DNA of 64,000 nt. It comes from Achatina immaculata. Lineage: Eukaryota; Mollusca; Gastropoda; Stylommatophora; Achatinidae. Under the pieces are notes generated by a model that had not been told where the DNA came from, searched no databases, and saw only the letters and a list, made by a program, of their open reading frames with translations. This document shows, one piece after another, positions 22,143 through 33,362 of the stretch (within the stretch, counting starts at the first letter, position 1; each line of letters opens with the position of its first letter). Made by a program: the position numbers and the translations under genes. The DNA is taken from contig CM019703.1 of the NCBI GenBank assembly GCA_009760885.1, forward strand, positions 13,810,459-13,874,458, in the 5' to 3' direction.

Positions 22143-22721
22143 CAAGCTCCACCGTTTCGCTTTAATCAAGTAAGCAAGCTTATCATGCCACAGCTACTAC
22201 TCGGAACCAACTGACAAGTAGGCCGTTTTTAAATTTGATAGAATGAGTGGAAAATATTTGACCACTATATATTCAGCGCTGGAATTTTTTTGTATTCTAC
22301 CCACAGACCTCTTTCATATTTCACTAGTTCTGCATAAAGTACATTTTACTGCTGAATCTCTACACTCCCTTCCAAAACATTCATGAAACAGTTCAATTGT
22401 CTGCATCCGTATGGGCAATCCTTGGCCCGCGGCAACATTTGCTTTTTTCCCTCAGTCCCGCTGCTAGTCCAGGTATTTTCTTTAAAAACCATATAATTAG
22501 CTGGAAACGATAGCAGTATTGATTTGATATTGTAGAGTTACAATAGCATGGTTTGATAACTTAATAATATGGTAATTCTGATTCTCATCTTCGCCTAAAC
22601 TGGCATAAAATTCAGTGGGTTGTCTGTAACTTGGTCAGTCGATGTTTATTTATTGTTCTGCTGTCTGGTATAAACATATTTATGTTTTCTTTCAAATAAA
22701 TTTGTATCAGCCCCCCCCCCT
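22143..22721. other. unassigned AT-rich stretch
   Basis: No gene or repeat is recognised. A C10 run lies at 22711-22720, just before the pyrimidine array. Confidence 0.45.
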
Positions 22722-23160
22722 CCGCACACACTTCCTCTCTTTCTCTTAGTTTTCCTCTTTCTCTTACCCTTCCTCTTAGTCTTTCTCTTACCCTTCCTCT
22801 TTTTCTCTTAGACTTCCTCTCTTTCTCTTAGCCTTCCTCTCTTTCTCTTAGCCTTCCTCTCTTTCTCTTACCCTTCCTCTCTTTTTCTTATCCTTCCTCT
22901 CTTTCTCTTAGCCTTTCTCTCTTTCTCTTAGCCTTCCTCTCTTTCTCTTACCTTTCCTCTCTTTCTCTTAGCCTTCCTCTCTTTCTCTTAGCCTTTCTCT
23001 CTTACTCTTAGCCTTCCTCTCTTTCTCTTAGCCTTCCTCTCTTTCTCTTAGCCTTCCTCTCTTTCTCTTAGCCTTCCTCTCTTTCTCTTAACCTTTTTTT
23101 CTTTCTCTTAGACTTCATCTCTTTCTCTTAGCCTTCCTCTTTTTCTCTTAGCCTTTCTTT
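22722..23160. repeat. 20-bp pyrimidine minisatellite, first block (~21 copies)
   Basis: Units GCCTTCCTCTCTTTCTCTTA. Point variants include ACCTT, GACTT and TTTTT. The plus strand is almost pure pyrimidine, so triplex or H-DNA formation is possible. It continues at 23648 after an interruption. Confidence 0.95.
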
Positions 23161-23647
23161 TACAATCCATTGGTAATACTTCATCCTTTAACTCAAACCT
23201 GTTTCATTATTTACTTGCTTGTAATTATATGCCTCCATAAAATAGCCAGCACTCTCTCAACACATGGCTCGTAAACCATCAAGTACTTCAATGACATAGT
23301 TAGAAAAGCAACTTGTTAGATATTGTTAGAAATTATTCTAATGTTTGTTAAAAAAAACATATGTTAGAAGATGATTTACAATGTATTTTTATTTATGTAT
23401 ATGTCTGCGTGTGTATGTGTGCGTGAGTGCTATTTTATTAGGTTAATGACTTCTTCTCTTTTACCTTGAATGTAATAGTTAAATCTTACACTCTTTTGAT
23501 ATGTTTTTCCTAATTTAATTTGTATTTTTTTTTTTACTAAATCAAGTGTGTGGGAAGAATGAAAGATGGAGTGATGAAGGGCAGAATGTAAGACGGGCCT
23601 GCGTGCCCAATTCTTTACCCTTGAAAAATATAGATTCATTCATTCAT
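23161..23647 (+). mobile_element. LINE 3' end fragment interrupting the array
   Basis: The 487-bp block separating two parts of the same 20-bp array ends in a (ATTC)3 tail. Its last part GAATGTAAGACGGGCCTGCG then TGCCCAATTCTTTA recurs, inverted, at 27113-27176. A shared 3' segment plus a tetranucleotide tail fits the 3' UTR of a LINE. No coding part is seen. Confidence 0.6.
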
Positions 23648-23822
23648 TCTCTTTCTCTTAGCCTTCCTCTCTTTCTCTTAACCTTTCTCTTAGCCTTCCT
23701 CTCTTTCTCTTAGCCTTCCTGTCTTTCTCTTAGCCTTCCTCTCTTTCTCTTAACCTTTCTCTTAGCCTTCCTCTCTTTCTCTTAGCCTTCCTCTCTTTCT
23801 CTTAGCCTTTCTCTCTTCCTTT
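23648..23822. repeat. 20-bp pyrimidine minisatellite, second block
   Basis: The same GCCTTCCTCTCTTTCTCTTA unit as at 22722-23160, about 9 copies. A shortened ACCTTTCTCTTA unit recurs twice (about 23681 and 23751). Confidence 0.95.
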
Positions 23823-24396
23823 TCCCCTTGAATGTTCCAGTCTTTTACTAGGTTCTCCAACTTCTTTCTTCTTATGACGTGTCCAAGAAATTTTGCCCCT
23901 GTCTTTTTCTTATCATTTTAACTAATTTTCGTTGCTTTGAAGGTTCTGTGAGGACCTCTTCGTTTATTTGTCTGTCTGTCCAGGGCATTTGTTGCCCCTT
24001 TACCAAAAACCACACCTATTTTGCTTTCAGTTTGTGTAACTAAGAGGTTCAAAAGAGCCCTTAGAAGGAAAAAGGTTCACTCATGTCTGGATTGTACACA
24101 GTTCCAAACACCATTAAAAACAAAAATCTCTCCCAGAACCTCGCCGTATTGTTTATTGCCTCGACCTTTTGTGGCACACGCGAGTGACCCTACCCTCTGT
24201 TTTTGGACTAAAAGGGACTTTACTAGAATTACACCAATATCCACTTTAGGAGGCAGGGTCTAAGGGTGGCTTACATCTTGACAAAGCCACGAAAAAGGGG
24301 GGGGGTACTGTACTGCGACCGGGGTTATTGAGCCGGGGTGGGGGGAATGCAGGTCTCCTTGACGAGGAGGGAAGAATGCGTGATTGAACATTTGTT
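23823..24396. other. unassigned stretch
   Basis: No gene is recognised. A G9 run lies at 24297-24305. Confidence 0.45.
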
Positions 24397-24560
24397 AACA
24401 TTGAAATAAGTGGAAATGATTTTAACATTGAAATAAGTGGAAATGATTTTAACAATGAAATAAGTGGGAATGATTTTAACACTTAAATAAGTGGAAATAA
24501 TTTTGGTATTGGAATAAGTAGTAATGATTTTTTAACATTGAAATAAGTGGAAATGATGTC
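24397..24560. repeat. 27-bp minisatellite, about 6 copies
   Basis: Units AACATTGAAATAAGTGGAAA then TGATTTT, with slight length change in the fifth unit. Confidence 0.9.
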
Positions 24561-24844
24561 TTTGGGTAAGAGTTTTTAAACACATAAGACTTTTAAAAAA
24601 TACACAGTTCTGGTTTATGTTTTGGTATTCTATATTGCTAGTTATGTAAGTTATCAAGGACGTAGCAGGCTTATTCTGCCTTCCCCCCCCTTTCCTCTCC
24701 CCCAGCTCACTTAAATAGAAGGTTAACATATTGCATGTTAACGTATATTTTTGTCGTTAATTGGTAAATATATGAGGATTAATCAGTTTCTTGTTTTAAG
24801 TAAGAAAGACATATTATTAAAGTGCAGCAAATTTTATTAATAAT
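24561..24844. other. AT-rich spacer
   Basis: Nothing recognised. Confidence 0.4.
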
Positions 24845-25110
24845 GGGGCGTCATGGTGGTGTGGTGGTTAGCCCACTGGCAAGCCAGAATGTCCTCGGTT
24901 CGATTTCGCACTCTGGGGCTGAAGCTTTTCCGATCGAGAGACCGGCACGGGGGTTTACCCAGCCTCAGAAAATGGGTGCGGAGTGAAACAAAGGAAATCA
25001 AAGGCGGCGTGGACAGGTGCTAGCATTCCTACTTCAAGTGCCGCAGTGGCCTAGAAATATGAAGGTACTAAGCTCTTCATTTCCCTACAGAATGTAGATA
25101 CCACTAGACA
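24845..25110 (+). mobile_element. tRNA-derived SINE, family 1 copy
   Basis: A-box-like TGGTGTGGTGGTTAGCCC and B-box-like GGTTCGATTTC about 36 bp later. A body follows with GAGACCGGCACGGGGGTTTA, AAAATGGGTGCGGAG and GACAGGTGCTAGCATTCCTA. The same head and body order occurs at 41706, so the two are copies of one family. Confidence 0.88.
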
Positions 25111-25254
25111 TAGATCTATTAAGAACAGGCCTATATCATGTCATTGAGTAATATAGAGGAATATGGTGTGTTTGTCTGTGTTTTCCTGGAATTTGTCTGC
25201 CTTTTTTTTCTTTCTTCCGAATTATTGGCATATGAGTTTACTGGGAGTGCAGGC

Positions 25255-25440
25255 TTACCAGAGGGGGATGTGTTCATCATAATGCCAGGCCGTTCTCTCT
25301 GTCCCGAATCTAGGAACCAGGCACCGGTTTTTACAGCTGGGTTGACCTGGGCTTCTGTAACCGGAATCGGAGGCTTGGAGCATTACCAGGAGAGATGAGT
25401 GTATTGATCACTTCTCGTCCCAGGCCAGTCTTGCTCACTC
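25255..25440 (-). mobile_element. SINE body remnant (minus)
   Basis: Plus-strand CATCATAATGCCAGGCCGTT, then GGCACCGGTTTTTACAGCTG and GGTTGACCTGGGC. These parallel the SINE at 62180 (CATCACGCCTGGCCGC, GGGTACCCATTTGTACAGCT, GGGCGACTGGGAC). The tRNA head is eroded to AACCGGAATCGGAGGC. Confidence 0.6.
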
Positions 25441-27008
25441 ACTTTGTAAGCGGAAAGATGCTTATATCATAATGAAAGGTTGCTTGGGAGAACAGGACGC
25501 TTTTGTCGGGGCATAACTTTGTCTTGTCTCTCTTAAACGCCGTTCAAATTTTTTTTCTTTTGGTTTCCTTTTCGGACAACCGGGCCTCTAGAATTTCTTT
25601 CCATGTTTGTTTTTTCTTTTCTTTTCTCATCATTTAACGTCAATCATGGAGTGGACGAGTGCCGTCCCATCTCTTGTTCCATTTCTCTTAAAGAAACTCG
25701 AGGCGCTGGAGAACAAGAATGTCAAGAAAGAGAGGAAAACAGTAAACATGTAGCCATGTCCCCTGCCAAGTGAAGTTTATTCATCGCACATCTTGACTCA
25801 CCCTTTGTTAACTTTGCGTTTTCTTTCCCGCCGTTTCCATCGCGTTGCCCAGAGTCTTCGGCTTCTTCCAGTTGGAATTGTTCTCTGGCCCCCGACTCCT
25901 CTTGTCTGGGCATGAATCTCTTATGTAAATACAAGGAATCAAAGACAGAAGCGTATGCCAAAAACTCGGGAAGAAGAAAGAAAGATAAATCCCAGGAAAC
26001 GATTTCCTCCCCTTCTTGGTATCTTAAGTTTACCTCCCTTGCCCCAGAACCCCGTCCGTCTTGTTTAAGGTTATTGATCCCCGTCCAATCAATACAAATC
26101 CACCACCTAGCGTGTGTTGGCCAGCGGATAGCTGGTGCGGGTCATTGCTTGGAGTTTGTTAGATGAGTTAGATCTGGCAACTGTGCATGCCGTTTGAGCG
26201 ATAAAAGTTTCTAAAGTAAAAGAAAATGCTTATTTTCAGTTAACTTGAGAGGGTTAGCCTGCAATAAATAAATTTTAAAAAAGGAGCCTCGAAAGATCAT
26301 AAGGAAGGCAGCCGCCTGGCCCATAACTCTGAGAGGTCTGCATTGATTCTGGTTGCTGTCAGTATCGTCGCCACGCTTGGCTGTTCGGAAATTAGATTCA
26401 GACGAATACACGAGTCTTCGAATACAGCAGTAGCATATCCTATCTCAGAAGTACCCGGGATTCAGCTTCGTTGTTTAGTTCGAATAGCAGTTCTCTACGT
26501 TCATTAAGTGAAATGAAAACGAAGGCTTCGGCTGGGGTTTTCATTCATTAACGGGGGTTTTCCTTTTTTTTTTTTCTTCCAACGTGGATGTTAATGGCTC
26601 GCTTTACGAGTGTCATCTAACTGCACCCAGAGCCAGACAACAGAGTTTCTTGCTGATAATAACAGAAATGGTTTTGTATCAATCCGTTCCAAGTAGCAAA
26701 GGGGGGGGGGGGGGAGAGATGTATCAGTATAGACACTGGAACTAAGGCATCGTTTAAAATGTTACTTGTCTCGTATTTGACGTCCAGAAAACGCCTTTCC
26801 CCCCGTAGGGGACATCGTTGTTTTCTCATCACCAAATACAGATTTTGCTTATCTCTGCCAGCCTGTCCCGAGATGTGTTTGGTCTGAATCATATATAATG
26901 GTGACCGTTCTGGCCTAGATCTATATATAATGTATGTTTTTTTTTCTCTCTCTTCTATCTTCCTCAGTTCTCTACCCGATCATTACAGTGTTTTCTGGGT
27001 TCTGTGGA
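25441..27008. other. unassigned stretch
   Basis: Mixed composition with G14 at 26701-26714. Open frames up to ~91 codons lack domains. No gene is supported. Confidence 0.45.
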
Positions 27009-27040
27009 TCAGTGGTTCTCAAACAGTGGTCTGTGAAGGT
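27009..27040 (+). mobile_element. hAT-like terminus
   Basis: CAGTGGTTCTCAAACAGTGG is a hAT-type left end. A loosely matching opposite end (GTTTTTGAACCGCTACTG at ~27640) lies beyond an R310 copy, but the flanks show no 8-bp duplication. A CACGCGCG/CGCGCGTG hairpin lies at 27047-27076. Confidence 0.4.
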
Positions 27041-27112
27041 TTTAAGCACGCGCGTATGGACAGTATGCGCGCGTGTGTCTGGCATTCGAAGAAAGTCTAG
27101 ATAAAGTATGAA

Positions 27113-27176
27113 TGATCTTTATTTTTAAAGATTAAAGAATTTGGCACGCAGGCCCGTCTTACATTCAGTAGAACAC
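27113..27176 (-). mobile_element. LINE 3' end fragment, second copy
   Basis: The inverse of the segment at 23584-23640 (GAATGTAAGACGGGCCTGCG then TGCC), with an ATTCAT-type terminus on the low-coordinate side. Confidence 0.65.
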
Positions 27177-27203
27177 TAGAATTATTTGAAGATTTCTAGA
27201 GAG

Positions 27204-27531
27204 TGAAGACGCCTGTCTGATCAGCGACCCATAGGTGATATGCTAGCGTCAGGGTTAGTGAACCATAGCTGACCAAGACCCTCTCCCACCTCTCCTTGGT
27301 ATCCCCAGTAACAGGTCTAGCCTGGCTAACGGGGCAGGGATCGTCATAGTCCCCATGGTGGTGGAGCCTCCAAAAAACCATTGCACACCGCTGCTTTTTT
27401 AGATGTACTTCGGAACTGAAAAAAATATCTACCAGAACCCACTCCCACGCCGATACGATGATGTGCCTCAACACCTTCACAGCATCGGCTGCAAAGAACA
27501 CCAGCTCGCAGTTACAGGGAGATAGTACAAG
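27204..27531 (-). repeat. R310 interspersed repeat, copy D
   Basis: Near full-length. In element orientation it runs from GTACTATCTCCCTGTAACTG through GCAGCCGATGCTGTGAAGGT, GGAGGCTCCACCACCATGGG, CTGGCTAACGGGGCAGGGAT read as its complement, and CATATCACCTATGGGTCGCT. It ends CTGATCAGACAGGCGTCTTC. It gives the best view of both family ends. Confidence 0.88.
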
Positions 27532-28416
27532 TACAAGATGAAGATTTCTAGTATTAGTACTTGGTAATTAATATAATGTGATAAGGGACACTAAAGGCGA
27601 ATTACCTTTGGCTCTAGGGGCCCATGATCTGAATTAGTTTTTGAACCGCTACTGTAGATTTGTGTTCCCAGCCATTGTCACATGGTCCGCGCTTGTATTA
27701 TCAGTTCGGTATTAAGCGCCACCTATCGGATAAAAGCAAGATAAGGGGTTGTACTATTGAGGGATTGTATATATAAACTGATGCGCTCTCGATTTTCCAC
27801 TCTGTGGACAAAGCAGTAGGTTTGGCAGCCACGGGTAGAACTCTCTTAGCTGTCTTATCAGGCAGACATCACAGCATAATATACAAGTACAAGCTGTCCA
27901 GTGTTCTAAGATTACAGCTTTCCTAGCCGAAGAAAATGAACATAGCATAAATAAAGACTTTACATATGTAAATATAGTTTTCCTATGACGTTATGGTAAA
28001 ACAAGAGGAAGAATTTTGCAACATGAAAAAAAAAATGCTCAGGAGAAATTAAAAAGAGCCTATGGGGACGAGGGAAGAAGGGAGAGTCTATGGTCGCTGA
28101 AAAAGAAAAAAATAAATCTGGAAAAAGAAATATTCTTTACAGATGATCCGCCCCATATAAATCTGTTTACATGAATAGTAATCGGGTATTTACAAGCAGT
28201 TTTTTCTGAGGAAGTATTGGCGATCCCTGGCGATCTCCTGACACTGACTCGGCTGCACTAGGAAGTTGTCACATCTGGGAAACTACTGACAGGCAGTAAT
28301 AGTTAAATATCAGTAACACCCTTAATGAGCTGGCCAAAGAAGCGAACGATGAGGAACCATCAACATCGCTGAAGAAGATGGTAGCTGCTGATGACACTCC
28401 TACTTGGCGGGTCTTA
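27532..28416. other. unassigned stretch
   Basis: A-rich segment around 28020-28130. No gene or element is recognised. Confidence 0.45.
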
Positions 28417-28418
28417 AT

Positions 28419-28458
<40 letters not shown>

Positions 28459-28750
28459 ACTCCCGTGAGAGCATAGGCCACAGATAAATGCTCTTCCCTG
28501 TTCTTGAAATTATTCTCTGCTTCCTTCCATGTGTATCCCTTGCCTCTGAGCACTGTCATAGTTTCCAAGTAAGTCTAGGGTCTTCCTCTTTTTCTATTTC
28601 ATTGAGGATTCCATGTCAGTGCTTGTCTTGCTATGCTGGTGTCGGGTTTCCACAGACTGTGGCCAATCCACTTCCACTTCCTAGACATGATTTGTAGGTT
28701 CATAGGTTCTTGTCATGCCCTTTCCCAGACCTCCTCGTTCCTGATCTTAA
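28417..28750 (-). pseudogene. LINE ORF2 C-terminus with (GAT)n tail
   Basis: Minus-strand reading gives [20 protein letters not shown] then ALTWNPQ. After a frame change it gives GRPRLTW, GYTWKEAENNFKNREEHLSV and AYALTGV. The kWkWIGHtLrk...ARQAL.WNP...kRGRP..tWr...Aq.R.W signature is classic for LINE ORF2 ends. The 3' tail is a (GAT)n run at 28419-28457, which would read as poly-Asp. 5' truncated and frameshifted. Confidence 0.9.
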
Positions 28751-29037
28751 TTTCCCTTTATTTCATATTTTCCGGACAATATTTTTGGATAATCAGAATT
28801 ACACAGTTTTCCGAATCCGGGCTAATTCAGCGTGCGCCTCGGTCTTTGGTATATTATTTTCTTTGTACATATTGTACTTATTATACCGCCTGTATATAAT
28901 GTGTGTGCACTGTTTGTTAATCACGTTTAATACAGGTACCATGCAGTTATTGTGTGTTTCGTTAATTTTAAATCTACACTCGGATAATTTGTACTCTCGG
29001 ATTTTTTTGGAAAACCGTGTTAGTTCGGTATATCGAA
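28751..29037. other. AT-rich spacer
   Basis: Nothing recognised. Confidence 0.4.
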
Positions 29038-29370
29038 GGTTATGAGTACATTTTTTGTGTATAATCGGTGAGAACTAAATGTAAGAAGATTATGAGTACA
29101 TTTTTTGTGTATAATCGGCGAGAACTAAATGTAAGAAGGTTATGAGTATATTTTTTGCATAATCGGTGAGAACTAAGAAGATTATGGGTATATTTTTTGT
29201 ATAATCGGTGAGAACTAAATGTAAGAAGGTATTGAGTACATGTTTTATACACTCTGCGAGAACTAAATACAAGAGGGTTATGAGTACATTTGTTATACAA
29301 TCTGTGAGAACTAAATATGAGAAGGTTATGAGTACATTTTTAATACAATTTGTGAGTGCTAAATGTAAGC
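29038..29370. repeat. 50-bp minisatellite, about 7 copies
   Basis: Units GGTTATGAGTACATTTTTTG, TGTATAATCGGTGAGAACTA and AATGTAAGAA. The third and fourth units carry deletions; the last ones change TCGGTG to TCTGTG or TTTGTG. Confidence 0.9.
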
Positions 29371-29589
29371 AGAGAGCACGCAGATCTAATGCAGTGAGGT
29401 TCTAAGGACTGTTATAGCCGGAGGTGGGGTGGGGGATACGCTCTCCACTCCAATTGCGTGCGTCTCAAATAGCCTCTGACAGTCAAGTCCAACTTCTGGC
29501 CTTCTCGTGGCAGAATTGTTCAAACTGACAGAAGAAGGGGCGAAAGCGAATATCTGGCGCCTGATAACCGGACGCTTCGGGTAGATGAG

Positions 29590-30235
29590 AGTCATGTTTG
29601 GTAGCTCATCTACCGCTGCTGTCGAGATTCTTCAGTTTCCGTGCGTGGAATGGGGCTCCTCCCGGCCAGTGAAGAAAGGTGCGAATGGGGTTGCCTCGCG
29701 GCACCACTGTGGAAAAGGTGAAAGAAAGTATTAAGCGAAGTAAACAGTAGTCAGATCACTGCACCTCTGGTCTGGAGGTCGGCCACGTCCTGTGTGCACT
29801 CATATCGGTCGAAATGCCTGAACCGGCTTAACCCAGAGGTTAAGACACTGCTGGCGAGATTCTTCGGATGCCGCGCGTGGAGTGAAACTCCCCCCCCCCC
29901 CCCGGCCAATGAAGAAAATGCGAAAAAAAATTAGGGTTGCCGTGCGGCGCCGATGTGAAAAGGTGATGGAAAGGATAAAGTGAAGCTTAATCGGTATGTC
30001 CAGTGTCTCGCTGCGAGAGCTACACATACCTCTGCTCTAGAGACCGGCCACGTCCGATATACACCATGCTGGTGAAATATGCCTAAACTGGCTTAAACCA
30101 GGGGTGAAACTTGATGGCCAGGCATGTCACGGTACTTCTGGTCTAGAGGTCGGTCACGTCTTAAACACGCCTAAACTGGGATAATATGCCTAAACTGGCT
30201 GAACCCAGGGGTTAAATTTACTAATGGCGAGGATT
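29590..30235. repeat. diverged ~240-bp direct repeat, 2.5 copies
   Basis: Copy 1 (about 29617-29848) and copy 2 (about 29849-30110) share GCGAGATTCTTC or GTCGAGATTCTTC, CCGGCCAGTGAAGAAA, GGGTTGCC then GCGGC, CACCTCTGGTCTGGAGGTCG, GCCACGTCC and CTGAACCGGCTTAACCCAGA. A third partial copy (30130-30230) keeps CTTCTGGTCTAGAGGTCGG and GAACCCAGGGGTTAAA. The family is not recognised. Confidence 0.75.
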
Positions 30236-30329
30236 CGTTCTCCTGGACAACAGCTCCGTCCTGGTCACAACTAGGAAGGGTAGCAGCCACGACCACAAAA
30301 TGCTGAAGTGGGAGACACTGGACCAGTGC

Positions 30330-30515
30330 AGTCTAGATAGGCAACCACCTCTCACCCGGCGGGGATGTATGCGTATCCTAATCGCACTGAGGTTTTCTGG
30401 TGAGAAAGTCCAACGCTGGATTGGACGGGCAACCAGCTGTCACCCGCCGCGGGTATACAGTGATATCCAAACCACGTCGAGGTTTTCCTGTGATCAAGTC
30501 CAACTCTAGATTAAA
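30330..30515. repeat. diverged ~93-bp direct repeat, 2 copies
   Basis: Both copies contain GGCAACCA then CTCACCCG or GTCACCCG, a GTAT..CG block, GAGGTTTTC, and AAGTCCAACGCTGGATT or AAGTCCAACTCTAGATT. CAAGTCCAACTTCTGG at 29483 may be a third, isolated piece. This suggests one larger repeat spanning 29.4-30.6 kb. Confidence 0.65.
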
Positions 30516-32030
30516 CTGGTGCAACGAAAACCACGGTGTCACGCATTCCCGCTTCCGAGACCCACCAAGAACACAGGCTCAAGCCCTGCGATACTCTGAA
30601 CCTCTTGTGGTCCTCTCGTGGATCTCATGTGGTCCTTTCGGGGACAACGGGGGGACCACGGGACCTATAGAGGACAACAGGAGTAAATTCAGTAGGATCA
30701 CGGGGCGGTCTTGATGGTAGAAGCGAACGAAGAAGAAGAAGTAACGCAGTGAAATGACATGATAAGTACAAGAAGTTCCTGATCCTGATCATAATCCTGA
30801 AATTCGCCACAAACTGATCCCTGAGACGTCGGCGGTGGATCATCATCGTGAAGTGAGATGCAGGGCACCATGACATGCCACAAGGCGGCCCTCCTCCCCC
30901 GTACAGCTGAATTTAGCTCGCTTCTCTTGTTTCCTTGCTTATGGTCTCATGGGACATTCCTTTAAGATAGCGGGAGCAGAGCTTGGCTCGTGATTGTTTA
31001 ATCACAGCTGACCTCTCACCGTCCGTAACCTGGTGGAAAGCTGCGGAGAAAGAGGGATTCCGCTCAATAGGAGTGGATCACAAGGCAGAGTTTTTCTGCG
31101 GCATTGATATAGATACCGCAGTCATCCATTATGCACAGAACGCCCGGAAATTAGTGTCCGGAAAAGGGGAGATAACCAGAAGCTTCTGTTTAAAAAAAAA
31201 AGAAGTCGTTGATTGAGCCCGTGTTGTTCCGCAGCAATAAAGTAACCCAGTCTCTCTCTGTCTCTCTCTCTCTCTCTGTCTCTCTGTATGCATGTAATTA
31301 ATGGAAGTAAGAGACAACTCCATTGAAATAGCGCCCGATCCCTCCTACCGTTGATTTGATTAGTTACGATTATCCGGGGGAGTTCGTAATGTAGTCAAGC
31401 CCAGCCTATCTGGCTCTAGTTTGCTTATCCTAGCCAGTATCGGGGGGCGCGGCTCGGCTTAAAGTTTTTCCGAGGCTTTTGCGGGGCAAGCTGTGTATAT
31501 CATAGACGTTTCTGTGTGTTACGTCAGTGTGTGTGTGTGTGTGCAACTTGGAGCAAACAGTCAGCCTTTTAAGTACCATCAGTAAGATAAAGTCATTTGT
31601 ACGTGATGGCGCTTTCCAAAGGTTTTTTTTTTCAAGTTAGTAAACTAAAATCGAGTCTTGAACATTTCCGTATACTTTCTTCCTTACCGTAGCCCTTAAA
31701 ATGATACCAGCGTTTTTTTTACCATGCCATAGAATTCATAGTAAGAAACATTTTCTGCCTGTGTTAAATTTATTCCGTGTATTTTTTTTCCTAATTCATA
31801 GATTTATGAGGCATGATGTGACACTGGAATGATGATATGGCGGTGGTTTCCCTTTGCTTTCCCCTCGGTCTGTATACGGTTTCATCTGTCTAGCGAGACT
31901 GACCCATAATACAGCAGGGTATCAGTTTGGGCCTGCTGCAGTTTATTCGGGTATTCAAAGCTGGCCTCTACATCTAGTTGCCGTTCCACCATCCACCACC
32001 AGGTGAACGCATCTGGTGGAAGGACAGACT
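30516..32030. other. unassigned stretch
   Basis: Short tandem motif around 30604-30660 (TGGTCCT, GTGGATCTC). A CT run lies at 31252-31284 and a GT run at 31528-31541. An open frame at 30983-31216 (+, ~77 codons) has no recognised domain. Confidence 0.4.
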
Positions 32031-32034
32031 CCTC

Positions 32035-32490
32035 CCCACACGTGCTATATAGAATCAGTATTGCTGTATGGTTGTAAAATTCGGATAGTCAACCAACAAG
32101 AAAAAAAAAAAAGAAAAAAAAATGACGAAGAAACTGAAAGCAACACAGATGTGGTTTTGACTGAAAGTACAGCATATACTCTGGACAGAACAAACAGGTT
32201 CTCATAGAAGTTTCAGAACAGCCAAAAGTGATAAGAAAAAGAAGACATGAGAAGACAGAAGCTAGAGAACGAACCTAGCAGTGACTGGAAAATTCCGCGG
32301 GGAAAAAAGGAAGAGATGAAGGCCAAAAGAGAAATATCTCAGTGGATTGACCCCTAGCGGCGTGGGGGAAGAAAAGCATCTGGATTAATATCGGAAACAC
32401 CAAGGATCGGGCACGATGGAGAAACACGCACGACCACCAACGATATCCAGCGCGGCACGCAAGAATAATAATAATACTAATAAATGTAAA
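32035..32490 (+). pseudogene. LINE ORF2 C-terminus with (AAT)n tail
   Basis: The plus strand reads IESVLLYGCKIRIVNQQ, matching the RT motif SVLLYGCETW.V. It then breaks at two A-runs (32100-32120). It resumes in other frames as KATQMWF, ILWTEQTGSHRSF, GEKRKR and TMEKHARPP, in the order of a LINE C-terminus. It ends in AATAATAATAATACTAATAA. Heavily decayed, and a different family from the copies at 1556 and 44260. Confidence 0.65.
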
Positions 32491-33103
32491 TAGGTTAGCG
32501 CTTGAAGAAATCAGCACAAAATCTTAAATACTCCAGCAGATAGGGTTCTGTAGTGTCCATTTTCTCTGCAGCTAACTTTACTGTTAGGGGACAATCTGTA
32601 ATGAGGCTTTCACACAGAATGTAGAATATGCGGTGGAAATTGTGGGATCGGTGTACCATTTACGAGTATATGCAAGCAGCAGTCTAGAGTACTAGATGCG
32701 CTTAGAGACCATTTATCGTTTCCCTAATACACCATTCAGACATCGGTTATACAACAGATACTGGTCATTAGTATTGCAGTATGAATCCTAAAAAAAACAG
32801 TTTTCTTTTATATTACCTTTCTTTTCTATACTGTTTACGCATTATGTGTTTCTTTTTATGTATTCCAAATGTGTGCTTCATTTAACTGAATATTTCCGTA
32901 TACAAAAAAAAAAGTATCCCATATGAAAAGTAACACTGCTGATCTGTCAGCCTTCACATGGGGCTTGGTTTTGGTACTGCATATATATCAAAGTTAAAGC
33001 TTTTAAACTTGTTTCTAAAAGCAAAAAAGTAGATGCATGCAAGTTGATCTGATTCTGGGAAAGAATAGAGAGGAAAACTTAGGAAAAGGAAGCAACGAAT
33101 GAA
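32491..33103. other. unassigned AT-rich stretch
   Basis: Nothing recognised. Confidence 0.45.
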
Positions 33104-33362
33104 GTTTTTCTGTGGCTTAGGGACAGGCGAGAAAGGAAATAACTCGTTTCTAGTTTTTCTGTGGTTTTAGGGACAGGCGAGAAAGGAAATAACTCGTTTC
33201 TAGTTTTTCTGTGGTTTTAGGGACAGGCGAGAAAGGAAATAACTCGTTTCTAGTTTTTCTGTGGTTTTAGGGACAGGCGAGAAAGGAAATAACTCGTTTC
33301 TAGTTTTTCTGTGGTTTTAGGGACAGGCGAGAAAGGAAATAACTCGTTTCTAGTTTTTCTGT
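33104..33362. repeat. 50-bp minisatellite, 5 near-identical copies
   Basis: Unit GGACAGGCGAGAAAGGAAAT, AACTCGTTTCTAGTTTTTCT, GTGGTTTTAG. The full copies are identical by eye, except that the first has GTGGCTTAG. The lack of divergence points to recent expansion. Confidence 0.95.

Noticed and set aside
28269..28568. Protein with poly-Asp tract
   Set aside because: The Asp run is the (GAT)n 3' tail of a LINE, not part of a gene.
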